Of a DNA stretch of 64,000 nucleotides, positions 56,166 to 64,000 are shown one piece after another. The position numbers were made by a program, and so were the translations under genes. How positions within the stretch are numbered: position 1 is the first letter of the stretch; each line of letters starts with the position of its first letter. The notes beneath the pieces are model-generated. The model was not told the DNA's origin. It saw only the letters and a list, made by a program, of their open reading frames with translations, and made no database searches. Source of the DNA: an uncultured Actinomycetaceae bacterium (lineage in GTDB: Bacteria > Actinomycetota > Actinomycetes > Actinomycetales > Actinomycetaceae); contig CABQJD010000002.1 of assembly GCA_902464405.1 (NCBI GenBank), forward strand, positions 1 through 64,000, written 5' to 3'.

Positions 56166-56600
56166 TCAGATCTCGTCGGTGGTCAAGCCCATCGAGCGTG
56201 CAGTACCAGCAATGATGCGAGCAGCGTTGTCGATGTCGTTTGCGTTGAGATCTGGCTCTTTCGTCTTCGCAATTTCACGAAGCTGATCGGCAGTCACATG
56301 CCCAACCTTGACAGTGTTTGGCGTGCCAGAACCACTCTTGATACCAGCAGCCTTCTTGAGGAGTTCCGCAGCCGGAGGCGTCTTGAGCACGAATGTGAAC
56401 GAGCGATCTTCGTACACGGTGATTTCCACCGGAACGATATTGCCGCGCATGGATTCCGTGGCCGCATTATAGGCCTTGGTAAATTCCACAATGTTCACGC
56501 CATGCTGACCGAGAGCCGGACCAACTGGCGGAGCAGGAGTGGCAGCGCCAGCCTGGATCTGCAATTTGATCAGGCCAGTAACCTTTTTCTTCGGTGCCAT
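56166..56600 (-). CDS. rplK: 50S ribosomal protein L11
   Basis: L11 is part of the GTPase centre and the thiostrepton site. The 144 residues include [25 protein letters not shown] with the Pro-rich N-terminal patch and the C-terminal domain [16 protein letters not shown] and [12 protein letters not shown]. It lies 97 bases after nusG. Confidence 0.98.
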   Translation of the reverse strand: MAPKKKVTGLIKLQIQAGAATPAPPVGPALGQHGVNIVEFTKAYNAATESMRGNIVPVEITVYEDRSFTFVLKTPPAAELLKKAAGIKSGSGTPNTVKVGHVTADQLREIAKTKEPDLNANDIDNAARIIAGTARSMGLTTDEI

Positions 56601-56697
56601 CTAATATGTTCCTTTTCTTGTTTGTTCCGCTGCATGGCAACAGCAGCGGGTGCATTCCACCTCTACCCAGAGCTAATTAACAGTTCGTTAAAACTGA

Positions 56698-57387
56698 TTA
56701 ATCCATCTTCTGGACTTGGTTGAATGCCAGATCGACCGGGGTTTCCTGACCGACCAAAGTCATGAGAACTGTGAGTCTGCGGTTCACAGCGTCAATATCG
56801 GAGATCGTCGCTGGCATACCAACCCACGGCTCCGTTGTGAGAGTGACGGTTTCGCCAATTTCGTACTGAGTGACGAGCTCTGGCCCACCGCCAGGAAGCG
56901 GCTTGCCTGCAGCCTGAGCTTCGTGTTGCACTTCTTGCTCAACCATTGGCGTGAGCATTTCAACTACTTCATCCATGGTCAGAGGCACAGGATTACGCCC
57001 GTTGCCAACAAAACCCGTCACGCCATTCGTCTCTTGTACAATACGCCACGATTCGTTGGTCATATCCATGCGAATCAGAGCATATCCAGGCATACGCACA
57101 TGCGAAACGAGCTTGTTTTGCCCTTTGCGCACTTCAATGACCTCTTCCATCGGCACCTCAACCTGGAAAATATAATCTTCCATATTCATCGAGTGCAGAC
57201 GAATTTCAATATCTTGCTTTACGCGCTTTTCATATCCAGCATAGGTATGCAAGACGTACCAGCGCCCTGGAAGCCCCTTGAGCTTAGCACGCACCATCTC
57301 TGGCGTGACGACGCCGTCACCAGCTTCTTCGCCAGTTTCTAGAACTTCTAGTTCTTCTGCAGGCTGTTCAAGTTCCTCGTTCGCCAT
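56698..57387 (-). CDS. nusG: Transcription termination/antitermination protein NusG
   Basis: NusG binds RNA polymerase and links it to Rho or the ribosome. An acidic N-terminal segment (residues 1-35) precedes the NGN domain (GRWYVLHTYAGYEKRVKQ and PGYALIRMDMTNESW) and the KOW domain (YEIGETVTLTTEPWVGMPATISDID). It is 229 residues. It lies 44 bases after secE in the usual order. Confidence 0.97.
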   Translation of the reverse strand: MANEELEQPAEELEVLETGEEAGDGVVTPEMVRAKLKGLPGRWYVLHTYAGYEKRVKQDIEIRLHSMNMEDYIFQVEVPMEEVIEVRKGQNKLVSHVRMPGYALIRMDMTNESWRIVQETNGVTGFVGNGRNPVPLTMDEVVEMLTPMVEQEVQHEAQAAGKPLPGGGPELVTQYEIGETVTLTTEPWVGMPATISDIDAVNRRLTVLMTLVGQETPVDLAFNQVQKMD

Positions 57388-57431
57388 GTTTATCCTTCAC
57401 TCACTCTATGCGCGAGCGCATTAGTGCGCGC

Positions 57432-57674
57432 TTATCCGAAAATCCAGAATATCGACTTGCTGAATGCGATATCGAGCACCAGCACAAATGCCATCACCAC
57501 GAGCAGGAACGCAAGCACAGTGAGAAACATACGCCACAACTCCTCTTGAGTTGGGCGCTGAACTTTCTTCAGCTCACTAAACACCTGCTTGAAAAAGGTG
57601 ACGATGCGAGCGATCAGACCCTGCTTATCAGCGTCTGCTCCTTTAGCGCTTTTCGCGCGAGCTACTTCGTTCAC
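57432..57674 (-). CDS. secE: Preprotein translocase subunit SecE
   Basis: SecE clamps SecY in the translocase. The protein has 80 residues, with a charged N-terminus, the conserved amphipathic FKQVFSELKKVQRPTQEEL and a single membrane helix near residues 48-70. The start is GTG 57674, since GGAGG lies 8 bases upstream. The open frame before it runs into tRNA-Trp and is not coding. Confidence 0.93.
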   Translation of the reverse strand: MNEVARAKSAKGADADKQGLIARIVTFFKQVFSELKKVQRPTQEELWRMFLTVLAFLLVVMAFVLVLDIAFSKSIFWIFG

Positions 57675-57727
57675 AGCGATTACCTCCGTTGATATTGCTC
57701 GTAGAAGCATATCTTCTACTAACGTAG

Positions 57728-57751
57728 AAACGCCCCCGTTTGGGGGTGTTT
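57728..57751 (-). terminator. Hairpin between tRNA-Trp and secE
   Basis: AAACGCCCCC (57728-57737) pairs with GGGGGTGTTT (57742-57751), with one G-U pair and a 4-base loop. On the minus strand it begins 5 bases after the tRNA and is followed by TACG. It may end the tRNA transcript or mark the processing border. Confidence 0.65.
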
Positions 57752-57755
57752 CTAG

Positions 57756-57828
57756 CAGGGCAGGAGGGACTCGAACCCACAACCGCCGGTTTTGGAGACC
57801 GGTGCGCTACCAATTGCGCCACTACCCT
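57756..57828 (-). tRNA. trnW: tRNA-Trp (anticodon CCA)
   Basis: On the minus strand the 73-base cloverleaf begins AGGGTAGTGGCGC and ends CTGCCCTG. The acceptor pairs AGGGTAG with CTGCCCT (one U-G). The anticodon stem CCGGT/ACCGG encloses CTCCAAA, giving CCA. The T loop TTCGAGT is standard, with a possible U-U pair in its stem. CCA is not encoded. tRNA-Trp next to secE is the usual actinobacterial order. Confidence 0.96.
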
Positions 57829-57986
57829 ATAAGTACAGGCATTAGTTTATATGAAACTCATACTTACATCTGCAGTACTTCAGTGTATGCTATCGCTGAC
57901 GCGGAGCATCGAAGCACTTAAGCAAGTCTAATAGCACAGCAGCCATTCGTCCAACCCTGATACTGAAGCGTGCCCTATTTCTCACA

Positions 57987-58030
57987 ATACCATTGATTGC
58001 GCACATCAGCCTCTGCGCAATCAATGGTAT
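57987..58030 (+). promoter_or_regulatory. 17-bp inverted repeat at the phosphotransferase promoter
   Basis: Two perfectly complementary 17-base arms (57987-58003 and 58014-58030; core ACCATTGATTGCGCA) are 10 bases apart and end 9 bases before the ATG at 58040. The right arm overlaps a TATAAA -10 at 58028-58033. The position suits an operator. It is not followed by a T-run on either strand. The remainder of 57829-57986 shows no gene. Confidence 0.6.
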
Positions 58031-58033
58031 AAA
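58028..58033 (+). promoter_or_regulatory. -10 element of a probable leaderless transcript
   Basis: TATAAA ends 6 bases before the ATG at 58040, so transcription would start on or next to the first base of the start codon. The only purine-rich stretch (GAGAG) is one base from the ATG, too close to be a useful ribosome-binding site. A leaderless mRNA, common in actinobacteria, fits. No -35 match is seen, as the inverted repeat fills that place. Confidence 0.45.
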
Positions 58034-58039
58034 GAGAGC

Positions 58040-59515
58040 ATGAATCTAGCCGAACGTGCCCGCCTCGAAAGCGAACACTTCTCACTCCTCACAGGATCAG
58101 ATGCAGGCAATATGCTGCGCCTGGCCCTTGCTTCTCGAGGGAAAGTGTATGCGTGGCGTGTTCACCGCATCCATCATCGCCCTGGAGCTGGCGTTACAGT
58201 AGGCTACTGCGTCTCGCTTCAATCGTCACCTCACGCTAATTCGAGCCGCGCGCGCAAAAAAGAAATGGAAGACCTCTATATTCTCGCTTCAACAGCTAAA
58301 ATCTCTGCCCAAAAACTCAGCGCAAGCTCCGCAATTACTCTCACAATAGGCGATACCCGCGTTCACCTCTGGGAATACCCCAATGATCCAGAGCTTCCTG
58401 CACTTGCACTCGCTTCTGATGCGCGCTTGTTGGAAAAAATTCTCGGCACAAGCGTCAATATCGAAATGCTCTCCTATCGCCCGACTCGCAGAGCCGTGTT
58501 TCATATCGAAGAAACCGATAGCAAGGCAGACGAAATAAACGAAGTCAGTAAAAACGGCGAAAAACGTGAGGAGAGCAAACAGCCGATAACCTTAAAAAAA
58601 GACGATGAAACTCGCCTTGATCTTTATGCAAAAGTAATTCGCCCAAGCGCACAAGCCGATCTTATTCAACGCTTGAAACTTCTGGAAGATTCTGACGTTC
58701 CCAGTATCCGCATATATGAGCCGCAAAGAGATTATGGGCAGCAAACTGATCTGCGCGCAGCGCATTCCTCCTCTTCTACCTTCCCCCTTCCTGCTGGATT
58801 GGTGTTTACACACGCCGCCCAGGGCGTACCTCTTTCCCATTTTTATGCTGCGATAAACCCAAAAGATCTGGGCAGCACTGATCTGATGCTCGATCAGCTT
58901 GAGGAAATTCTTGATACCCTACCCCAAGCTGCCGCGCTCTTGCCTAAAAAACCAGCATGGGCAGATCGCTGTGAGCACTATGCTCATGCTGCTGGCATTG
59001 CCTATCCAGCGGGAGCCACACGTGCAAAAAACATTGCCCGCCAGATCAGATATCTTTTCAGATACGCCGATTTTGGAAAAATAATGGCTGTGCATGGCGA
59101 TTTCTATGAAGCAAACGTGCTGATAAATCCTAGCTCTCAGCGCATTAGCGCACTTCTTGACGTCGATTCTCTCGGTCCTGGCTATCGCGCTCATGATTGG
59201 GGATGCCTGCTCGGGCATCTAGCCGTCTTGCCTAGTCTTTCACCCACACGATATCGATGGGCTGAAACGCTGTGTGCTCGATGGTTCGATCAGCTCAGCG
59301 AACGAGTAGATCCAGTTGCGTTATGCGCATCTACTGCTGGAGTTGTGCTCTCACTGGTGGCAGGAGGAGCTAAACAGAGAAAACGATCTGAAAACGCAGA
59401 TAGCTCCAACCTAGCGCAACAGCGCTTGCTCGTAGCAGAAGAATGGGTGAATGCGGGCGTTACGATCGCAAATGATCCGCGCTTTAATGCGCACGTCATC
59501 GAATTAGCCCGCTAA
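58040..59515 (+). CDS. APH-family phosphotransferase of unknown substrate
   Basis: A 491-residue protein of the aminoglycoside-phosphotransferase-like kinase fold. The catalytic loop AVHGDFYEANVL (HGDxxxxN type) is near residues 350-361, and the metal-binding LLDVDSLGPG is at about 373-382. The N-terminal half is less conserved and has a Lys/Glu-rich insert near 160-195. Relatives include choline, homoserine, fructosamine and maltose kinases, and antibiotic-modifying enzymes; nothing here selects among them. It is a single gene, convergent with the aminotransferase gene. Confidence 0.8.
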   Translation: MNLAERARLESEHFSLLTGSDAGNMLRLALASRGKVYAWRVHRIHHRPGAGVTVGYCVSLQSSPHANSSRARKKEMEDLYILASTAKISAQKLSASSAITLTIGDTRVHLWEYPNDPELPALALASDARLLEKILGTSVNIEMLSYRPTRRAVFHIEETDSKADEINEVSKNGEKREESKQPITLKKDDETRLDLYAKVIRPSAQADLIQRLKLLEDSDVPSIRIYEPQRDYGQQTDLRAAHSSSSTFPLPAGLVFTHAAQGVPLSHFYAAINPKDLGSTDLMLDQLEEILDTLPQAAALLPKKPAWADRCEHYAHAAGIAYPAGATRAKNIARQIRYLFRYADFGKIMAVHGDFYEANVLINPSSQRISALLDVDSLGPGYRAHDWGCLLGHLAVLPSLSPTRYRWAETLCARWFDQLSERVDPVALCASTAGVVLSLVAGGAKQRKRSENADSSNLAQQRLLVAEEWVNAGVTIANDPRFNAHVIELAR

Positions 59516-59528
59516 ATCCACTCGTTAA

Positions 59529-60731
59529 TCATGCAAATAGCTTTTGCAACCTAGTGATCCCCTCAACCAGATCGTCGTCACCAAGAGCATAGCTTAAACG
59601 AAGATAGCCAGGGGCACCGAAAGCCTCACCAGGCACCACGGCCACCTCTGCCTCTTCTAAAATAATTGCAGCAAGTTCGCTCGTAGAAGCCGCAACACGC
59701 CCACAAATATTCCTGCCAAGCAATGCCTGCACATTAGCAAAAACATAAAAAGCACCAGTTGGCTCTGGCACTTCAAACCCCTCAATCTCGCGCAGCATGT
59801 GAAGAATTGTGCGGCGACGCCGATCAAACACCTCACGCATATCACTCACCACTTGCTGATCACCTTCAAGAGCAGCAAGAGCAGCACGTTGAGAAACGTT
59901 CGCCACATTCGATGTGGCATGGCTCTGGAAGTTTGCAGCAGCTTTCATCACGTCTGCCGGCCCGTACATCCACCCCACGCGCCAGCCAGTCATCGCATAA
60001 GTTTTTGCTACACCATTCACAGCAATAGTCTGATCTGCAAGCTCAGGGCATACCTGCAACAGATAGCTCGGCTCTCCAGAATACACAAGGTGCTCATAGA
60101 TTTCGTCTGTAATCACCCAAATTCCGTGCTCATATGCCCACATACCAATCTCGCGCAGCTCCTGAACGCTATATACGGCACCCGTTGGGTTACTTGGCGA
60201 ACATATCAGCAAAGCCTTCGTTTGAGGCGTGAGCGCCGAATCAAGCTGCGAAACAGTTACCTTGTAGCCCTGATCAGAACCAGCAAAAACGTCAATAGGA
60301 TTTCCACCACACAAACGGATCGCCTCAGGATACGTGGTCCAATAGGGAGCTGGGAGAAGAACGTCGTCACCTTCGTCAATAATTGACGCAAAAGCCTGAT
60401 ACACAGCCTGCTTGCCGCCATTCGTGACGACGATATTCGCAGGATCTACCGTGACGCCGCTATCTCGGAGCGTTTTTGCCGCAATAGCTTTTCGCAGCTC
60501 TGGCAGACCGATTACGGGTGTGTACTTATGATTTTTTGGGTCTTTCGCAGCTTCAGCAGCAGCGTTTGCAATAAAGGCAGGAGTTGGGAAATTAGGCTCG
60601 CCAGCACCGAAGCCAATCACAGGTTTACCAGCAGCTTTAAGAGCTTTTGCCTTAGCATCGACGGCGAGAGTAGCGGATTCTTGAATGGCGCCGAGGCGCT
60701 TAGATACGCGGCGCATAGTTTCTTTGCTCAT
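59529..60731 (-). CDS. aspC: Aspartate aminotransferase, class I subgroup 1b
   Basis: A PLP enzyme moving the amino group of aspartate to 2-oxoglutarate; the 1b branch may also use prephenate. The PLP lysine is Lys243 in [16 protein letters not shown]. The other marks are [36 protein letters not shown] and the C-terminal [10 protein letters not shown] with the substrate-binding Arg. It is 400 residues. In related actinobacteria an aminotransferase gene also lies near secE. The symbol is tentative. Confidence 0.92.
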   Translation of the reverse strand: MSKETMRRVSKRLGAIQESATLAVDAKAKALKAAGKPVIGFGAGEPNFPTPAFIANAAAEAAKDPKNHKYTPVIGLPELRKAIAAKTLRDSGVTVDPANIVVTNGGKQAVYQAFASIIDEGDDVLLPAPYWTTYPEAIRLCGGNPIDVFAGSDQGYKVTVSQLDSALTPQTKALLICSPSNPTGAVYSVQELREIGMWAYEHGIWVITDEIYEHLVYSGEPSYLLQVCPELADQTIAVNGVAKTYAMTGWRVGWMYGPADVMKAAANFQSHATSNVANVSQRAALAALEGDQQVVSDMREVFDRRRRTILHMLREIEGFEVPEPTGAFYVFANVQALLGRNICGRVAASTSELAAIILEEAEVAVVPGEAFGAPGYLRLSYALGDDDLVEGITRLQKLFA

Positions 60732-61052
60732 GCTTCTATAGTGCCACGCAAAACGAAAACATGAGAGTATATCCGTATTCTTAGATATTCACTTTTTCTT
60801 TCGGTAACACCGCACAAAACGAGAAAGCTGTATGCCTGGCGCAATGGTGTATCACAATAGTGATTTTCACCGCCAAATGCTGATGATTTCACCTATCGCA
60901 AGCGTTCGCATATCGCAATCTTTACCCATAGAAAACGCGCACATACACCCTTATCAAGCTGCCGATCTTCACCTCGCAGCTGCACATGCATTGCAACATA
61001 TCAACATTCCAGGCTTTATCTTAGATGAGCGAAAAATGCTTAAAATAACACC
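60732..61052 (+). other. 321-base divergent gap with possible small frame and ada promoter
   Basis: On the plus strand TAAAAT at 61041-61046 ends 6 bases before the adenosine deaminase ATG. With no Shine-Dalgarno sequence in ATAACACC-ATG, this suggests a leaderless transcript. A 95-codon frame (60832-61119, start after GAGAAAG) overlaps the deaminase gene by 67 bases in another phase. Its product resembles nothing I know and I do not accept it as a gene. No terminator or tRNA is seen. Confidence 0.4.
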
Positions 61053-62078
61053 ATGCGAGATCTTAACCTACTACCAAAAGCTCACCTTCACCTGCATTTC
61101 ACTGGGTCAATGCGAGTGAGCACTCTTATCGAGATGGCAGAAGAAGAGGGAATCCGTCTTCCTGATAACCTCACAGACAACACAGCACTTCAAGTTCCTG
61201 CCGACAAACGCGGCTGGTTCCGATTCCAGCGCGCATACGACGCCGCAAGGAAAGTTGTTCGCAGCGAAGCGGCCATGCGTAGAATCGTGCGCGAAGCTGC
61301 CGAAGATGACGCCTGCGAAGGATCTCGCAGACTCGAAATTCAAATAGATCCCACCTCATATGCGCCATACGTTGGAGGGCTCACGCGAGCACTCGAAATC
61401 GTGCTCGATGAGGCGCGGTCCGCGAGCGCTGCCACAGGCGTTGAAATAGGGGTGATCGTTGCGGCAAGCAGAATCAAAGATCCGATGGACGCTCGCACAC
61501 TTGCACGTCTTGCCACAAAACATGCTGGTCACAGTTCGGGAGAGGTCGTTGGCTTTGGTCTTTCCAACGACGAACGCTCAGGAGAAACCAAACGCTGGGA
61601 TCGAGCTTTCGATATTGCCCGAGCTGCTGGATTAGCGGCCGTGCCGCATGGAGGGGAGCTGCTCGGCCCTGAACATATCGTTCACGTTATGAAGTATTTA
61701 AAACCCACACGTTTGGGGCATGGCGTACGAGCCGCCGAACACCCTGCCCTCTTGGCGGAAATCATACGCCGCAACATTGCGCTCGAAGTATGCCCTGCAT
61801 CAAACGTAGCTCTTGGCGTTTATTCTGACCCCTCGCATGTGCCTCTGCGAGCATTATTTGACGCAGGTGCAACTATTGCTTTAGGCGCTGACGATCCGCT
61901 CTTATTCCTCTCACGCCTTACCGATCAGTATCGTATCGCACGAGATCAAGGCTTTTCTGATACGGAGCTTGCTCAGCTTGCTCTCGGCTCAATTAACGCC
62001 AGTTTTGCGTGCGAAAAATCAAAAACGCTCTGGCGAGAGCAGATTAACCAGTGGCTTCAAGACGAATCAATCACCTAG
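61053..62078 (+). CDS. add: Adenosine deaminase
   Basis: Adenosine deaminase converts adenosine to inosine in purine salvage. The 341-residue barrel has the N-terminal metal motif PKAHLHLHFTGSMR (His11, His13), the form usual in actinobacteria in place of HxDG. VPHGGELLGP, RLGHGVRA and the terminal metal/catalytic ALGADDPLLF follow. The start is ATG 61053, probably leaderless. It is a single gene, convergent with murB; its stop lies in a tandem repeat. Confidence 0.92.
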   Translation: MRDLNLLPKAHLHLHFTGSMRVSTLIEMAEEEGIRLPDNLTDNTALQVPADKRGWFRFQRAYDAARKVVRSEAAMRRIVREAAEDDACEGSRRLEIQIDPTSYAPYVGGLTRALEIVLDEARSASAATGVEIGVIVAASRIKDPMDARTLARLATKHAGHSSGEVVGFGLSNDERSGETKRWDRAFDIARAAGLAAVPHGGELLGPEHIVHVMKYLKPTRLGHGVRAAEHPALLAEIIRRNIALEVCPASNVALGVYSDPSHVPLRALFDAGATIALGADDPLLFLSRLTDQYRIARDQGFSDTELAQLALGSINASFACEKSKTLWREQINQWLQDESIT

Positions 62079-62114
62079 TAAATACAGATAGTAAATACAA
62101 GTAGTAAATACAAA
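62076..62114 (+). repeat. Three tandem 13-bp repeats over the deaminase stop codon
   Basis: TAGTAAATACAGA, TAGTAAATACAAG and TAGTAAATACAAA follow head to tail (62076-62088, 62089-62101, 62102-62114). The first three bases of the first unit are the stop codon of the deaminase gene. The repeats lie in the 82-base convergent gap before murB. Slippage duplication is the simplest explanation. Each unit supplies another TAG. Confidence 0.6.
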
Positions 62115-62160
62115 GAATAAATAACCGAGAGCACTTAATACAAGCATCTTATTTAGCCAT

Positions 62161-63417
62161 TTAATTTATATCTAAGCTGATCAAAACAGGCTCTGGCTCC
62201 AACCATATTCCGCTGAATTCGTGCACACCTTGGCGAATCTCACGTGCTAGCGCAGCAATATCTTCTGCGCTAGCATCGCCACGGTTTGTGAGCGCCAAAC
62301 TATGTTTCGAGCTGAGTGCTGCTCTCAAAGGATCCCCGTATGCAGGCTTAAACCCTGCATGGTCGATGAGCCAAGCTGCAGAAGTTTTGACAAATCCTGG
62401 CACTTTCGGTGCGGCAGCTCCAATTTGGTTGATAGCCGTTGGATCTGTGAGCGCGTAGCGCGGAGCACCATCTGGAAGAGTTTCAGCTTCCTCAACACTA
62501 AGAACTGGGTTGGTGAAGAACGATCCTGCTGAGAACGTATCCTTATCAGCATCGTTAAGCACCATTGCTTTGCTTGTGCGCAGCTGTAGCACCGCCGCAC
62601 GCACATCTGAGCTAGGCACTCGCTCGCCTGGCGTCACCCCCAAAAGATCAGCAAGCTGACCATATCGCACTGGCTCTGAGAGGCTCGCTAAACGCAGTTG
62701 AAAATCAACATCAAGCACAATCCAGCGCGGGCTTGGCCCCCATGTATGCTCACCAAGTTCTAACCGCCCTTTCACCACGCCAAGATGTGGGTCTGTATCT
62801 CCTGGACGAAGAGACTTGCCAGAACGCTTTCTCATTGACTGCTTCAAAATAGATGTGCGATACCCCAGTTCTAGATCGCTCATCATAATAGTTCTGATAC
62901 TTTGAGTAAGCCGATCAAAGGTACGCACGCAGGCAACAGTGCCAGAAACTTCCTGCCCATACGCGCCGATATTTTGCACAATCGCCGCCCCTGCACTGCC
63001 TGGAATCCCCGAGAGCGATTCCATTCCCATCCAGCCGTGTTCCACCGCATAGACGACTACAGCGTCCCAAGGAGTTCCTGCAGTCACATGCATTCGAGCT
63101 CCAGGGCACCCCTCTTCAAAAACAGTGGTGATTTCCTGGCGCATATCTCGAATAATGACGCCTGCAAACGGTGCACTCGACGCCAGAATGTTGGAGGCCC
63201 CTCCAAGCATAAGCACAGGAAGATTTTCTTTATCAGCAGTTTTAACTGCATCAATAATCTCAGCTTCACTCTGAGCATTCACGATATGCTGCACTGCTCC
63301 GCCCACACCAAATGTCGTTATTTGAGCAAGCGATTGCGCATTATCCTGCCATCGAGTCCATTGCTGCAAAGGAAGCGTGGTTGTATTTTCATGCGGTTCA
63401 GGGATAAAACAACTCAT
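62161..63417 (-). CDS. murB: UDP-N-acetylmuramate dehydrogenase (UDP-N-acetylenolpyruvoylglucosamine reductase)
   Basis: MurB reduces UDP-GlcNAc-enolpyruvate to UDP-MurNAc for peptidoglycan. The FAD-binding part shows NTTFGVGG-like ITTFGVGGA, LPVLMLGGASNILAS and SGIPGSAGAAIVQNIGAYGQEV. The catalytic Ser is in FSAGSFFTNP, and the final Glu is in LEPEPVLI. At 418 residues it is longer than type I enzymes because of inserts near 195-215, as seen in other actinobacteria. It lies in the tRNA-Met, rpmG, murB order. Confidence 0.95.
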   Translation of the reverse strand: MSCFIPEPHENTTTLPLQQWTRWQDNAQSLAQITTFGVGGAVQHIVNAQSEAEIIDAVKTADKENLPVLMLGGASNILASSAPFAGVIIRDMRQEITTVFEEGCPGARMHVTAGTPWDAVVVYAVEHGWMGMESLSGIPGSAGAAIVQNIGAYGQEVSGTVACVRTFDRLTQSIRTIMMSDLELGYRTSILKQSMRKRSGKSLRPGDTDPHLGVVKGRLELGEHTWGPSPRWIVLDVDFQLRLASLSEPVRYGQLADLLGVTPGERVPSSDVRAAVLQLRTSKAMVLNDADKDTFSAGSFFTNPVLSVEEAETLPDGAPRYALTDPTAINQIGAAAPKVPGFVKTSAAWLIDHAGFKPAYGDPLRAALSSKHSLALTNRGDASAEDIAALAREIRQGVHEFSGIWLEPEPVLISLDIN

Positions 63418-63537
63418 GCTTTTATCCTACGGCATATTTTGCATACAGCGAGACGTAAAAATCACTTGCCTCGCAGATCAAGATGCATAGACGGTACAGC
63501 GCCTAGATATATGCACAGACCTTTCTCAGAAACATTA

Positions 63538-63563
63538 AAGACCCCCGCAAGCGGAGGCCTTTA
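63538..63563 (-). terminator. rpmG terminator
   Basis: On the minus strand AAAGGCCTCCG pairs with CGGGGGTCTTT, with two G-U pairs and a CTTG loop. It lies 18 bases after the rpmG stop and is followed by AATG. It should end the tRNA-Thr, tRNA-Met, rpmG transcript before murB. Confidence 0.75.
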
Positions 63564-63581
63564 CGAAGCAGTACTGCCAGA

Positions 63582-63752
63582 TTAACGAGTCTCGCGGTGA
63601 GTCGTGCTCTTCCGGCAGTTCGGGCAATACTTCTTCAGCTCGAGACGATCTGGGGTATTGCGACGATTCTTCTTTGTGATGTAGTTACGCCACTTGCACA
63701 CCTCGCATGCGAGGGTGATCTTTGGGCGAATGTCTTGAGACTTACTTGCCAC
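63582..63752 (-). CDS. rpmG: 50S ribosomal protein L33, zinc type
   Basis: The 56-residue L33 starts at GTG 63752 ([19 protein letters not shown]), with GAGG 6 bases upstream. It has the zinc ribbon CEVC...CPNC. A longer frame from GTG 63764 is possible but covers the ribosome-binding site. It is downstream of tRNA-Met, as is usual in actinobacteria. Confidence 0.95.
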   Translation of the reverse strand: MASKSQDIRPKITLACEVCKWRNYITKKNRRNTPDRLELKKYCPNCRKSTTHRETR

Positions 63753-63817
63753 GGTTTTCCTCACCTTCGGTGTCTAGTAGATAGTAAAGCGACCTTCCAC
63801 CTACAAGGTCTCTTCCG

Positions 63818-63891
63818 TAGCGGGGGCGGGGTTTGAACCCGCGACCTCACGATTATGAGTCGTGCGCTCTGACCAACTGAGCTACCCCGCC
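63818..63891 (-). tRNA. trnM: tRNA-Met, elongator (anticodon CAT)
   Basis: The 74-base cloverleaf begins GGCGGGGTAGCTCAG on the minus strand. The acceptor pairs GGCGGGG with CCCCGCT (G-U at 1-72), and A is the discriminator. The anticodon stem CACGA/TCGTG encloses CTCATAA, giving CAT. The T arm is GCGGG/CCCGC. A paired 1-72 position marks it as elongator rather than initiator. Confidence 0.95.
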
Positions 63892-63950
63892 GCAGATTTA
63901 TTGGTGACGCTCAGCTCATCTTTTTGAGCAGCGCGACACACAAAAAACCG

Positions 63951-64000
63951 AGCCTCGGCAGGGAATCGAACCCTGGACCTTCTCCTTACCATGGAGATGC
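63951..64000 (-). tRNA. trnT: tRNA-Thr (anticodon GGT), cut by the right edge
   Basis: The 3' part of a tRNA on the minus strand. The anticodon stem TCTCC/GGAGA encloses ATGGTAA, giving GGT (threonine). The T arm is CAGGG/CCCTG, the acceptor 3' strand is CCGAGGC and the discriminator is T. The 5' acceptor and D arm lie beyond position 64000. The tRNA-Thr, tRNA-Met, rpmG order fits the actinobacterial pattern. Confidence 0.9.

Noticed and set aside
58040..59515. Aminoglycoside resistance gene
   Set aside because: The kinase fold is shared by many metabolic kinases, the protein is almost twice the length of true resistance enzymes, and nothing around it suggests resistance.
60832..61119. 95-codon plus-strand frame upstream of and overlapping the adenosine deaminase gene
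   Set aside because: It has a weak purine-rich stretch before its ATG but no recognisable product, and it overlaps the deaminase start and its likely -10. It is mentioned in the gap note but not called.

Overview
The window is about 64 kb of chromosome from a Gram-positive actinobacterium, most likely of the family Actinomycetaceae. By eye the G+C content is near one half, which is low for the phylum. The support is gene order. Read from the right edge on the minus strand it runs tRNA-Thr, tRNA-Met, rpmG, murB, tRNA-Trp, secE, nusG, rplK, rplA, rplJ, rplL, rpoB, rpoC, rpsL, rpsG, fusA, tuf, the complete S10 and spc clusters, infA, rpmJ, rpsM, rpsK, rpoA, rplQ and truA. Actinobacterial habits also show: a zinc-type S14, long charged tails on S3, S5 and L17, a sugar ABC importer without its own ATPase, and genes that look leaderless. 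I cannot name the species. No rRNA, CRISPR array, prophage, transposase or replication origin is visible.

Layout. 0.1-4.3 kb: the edge of a membrane-protein gene, truA, and an uncommon trio (a PLP ornithine/alanine-racemase-like enzyme, a sugar-transfer-type ATP-grasp enzyme and, divergently, an F420 glutamyl-ligase-like enzyme). 4.5-12.6 kb: a purine operon purC-purE-purL-purM-purD with a single-chain PurL. 12.6-29 kb: the alpha, spc and S10 ribosomal clusters, all minus strand, without rpsD. 29.2-42 kb: a CsbD-like stress protein, tuf, fusA, rpsG, rpsL, rpoC and rpoB. 42.2-53.1 kb: an accessory island lying between rplL and rpoB. 53.2-57.8 kb: rplL, rplJ, uridine kinase, rplA, rplK, nusG, secE and tRNA-Trp. 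58-64 kb: a phosphotransferase, an aspartate aminotransferase, adenosine deaminase, murB, rpmG, tRNA-Met and a cut tRNA-Thr.

The accessory island is the most interesting part. On the minus strand an MFS sugar porter, a Cys-type sulfatase without a signal peptide, a ROK-family regulator and an anaerobic sulfatase-maturating radical SAM enzyme form one operon from a good promoter. It is followed by a TauE/SafE-type exporter. Divergent to it are a sugar-binding lipoprotein, two permeases and an undescribed 59-residue two-helix protein. Together these suggest uptake of a small sulfated sugar, desulfation inside the cell, export of the released sulfate and regulation by a sugar-responsive ROK protein. 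The substrate is inferred, not shown.

The non-coding DNA is rich in structure. There are strong hairpin terminators after rplQ, rpoC, tuf, the ABC operon, rplA and rpmG. An L10-type leader followed by an intrinsic terminator lies upstream of rplJ, and two mutually exclusive hairpins sit at the predicted 5' end of the S10 transcript. A palindrome covers the purL ribosome-binding site, a 17-bp inverted repeat abuts the phosphotransferase promoter, and several 10-13 bp tandem duplications occur in intergenic DNA, two of them overlapping stop codons.
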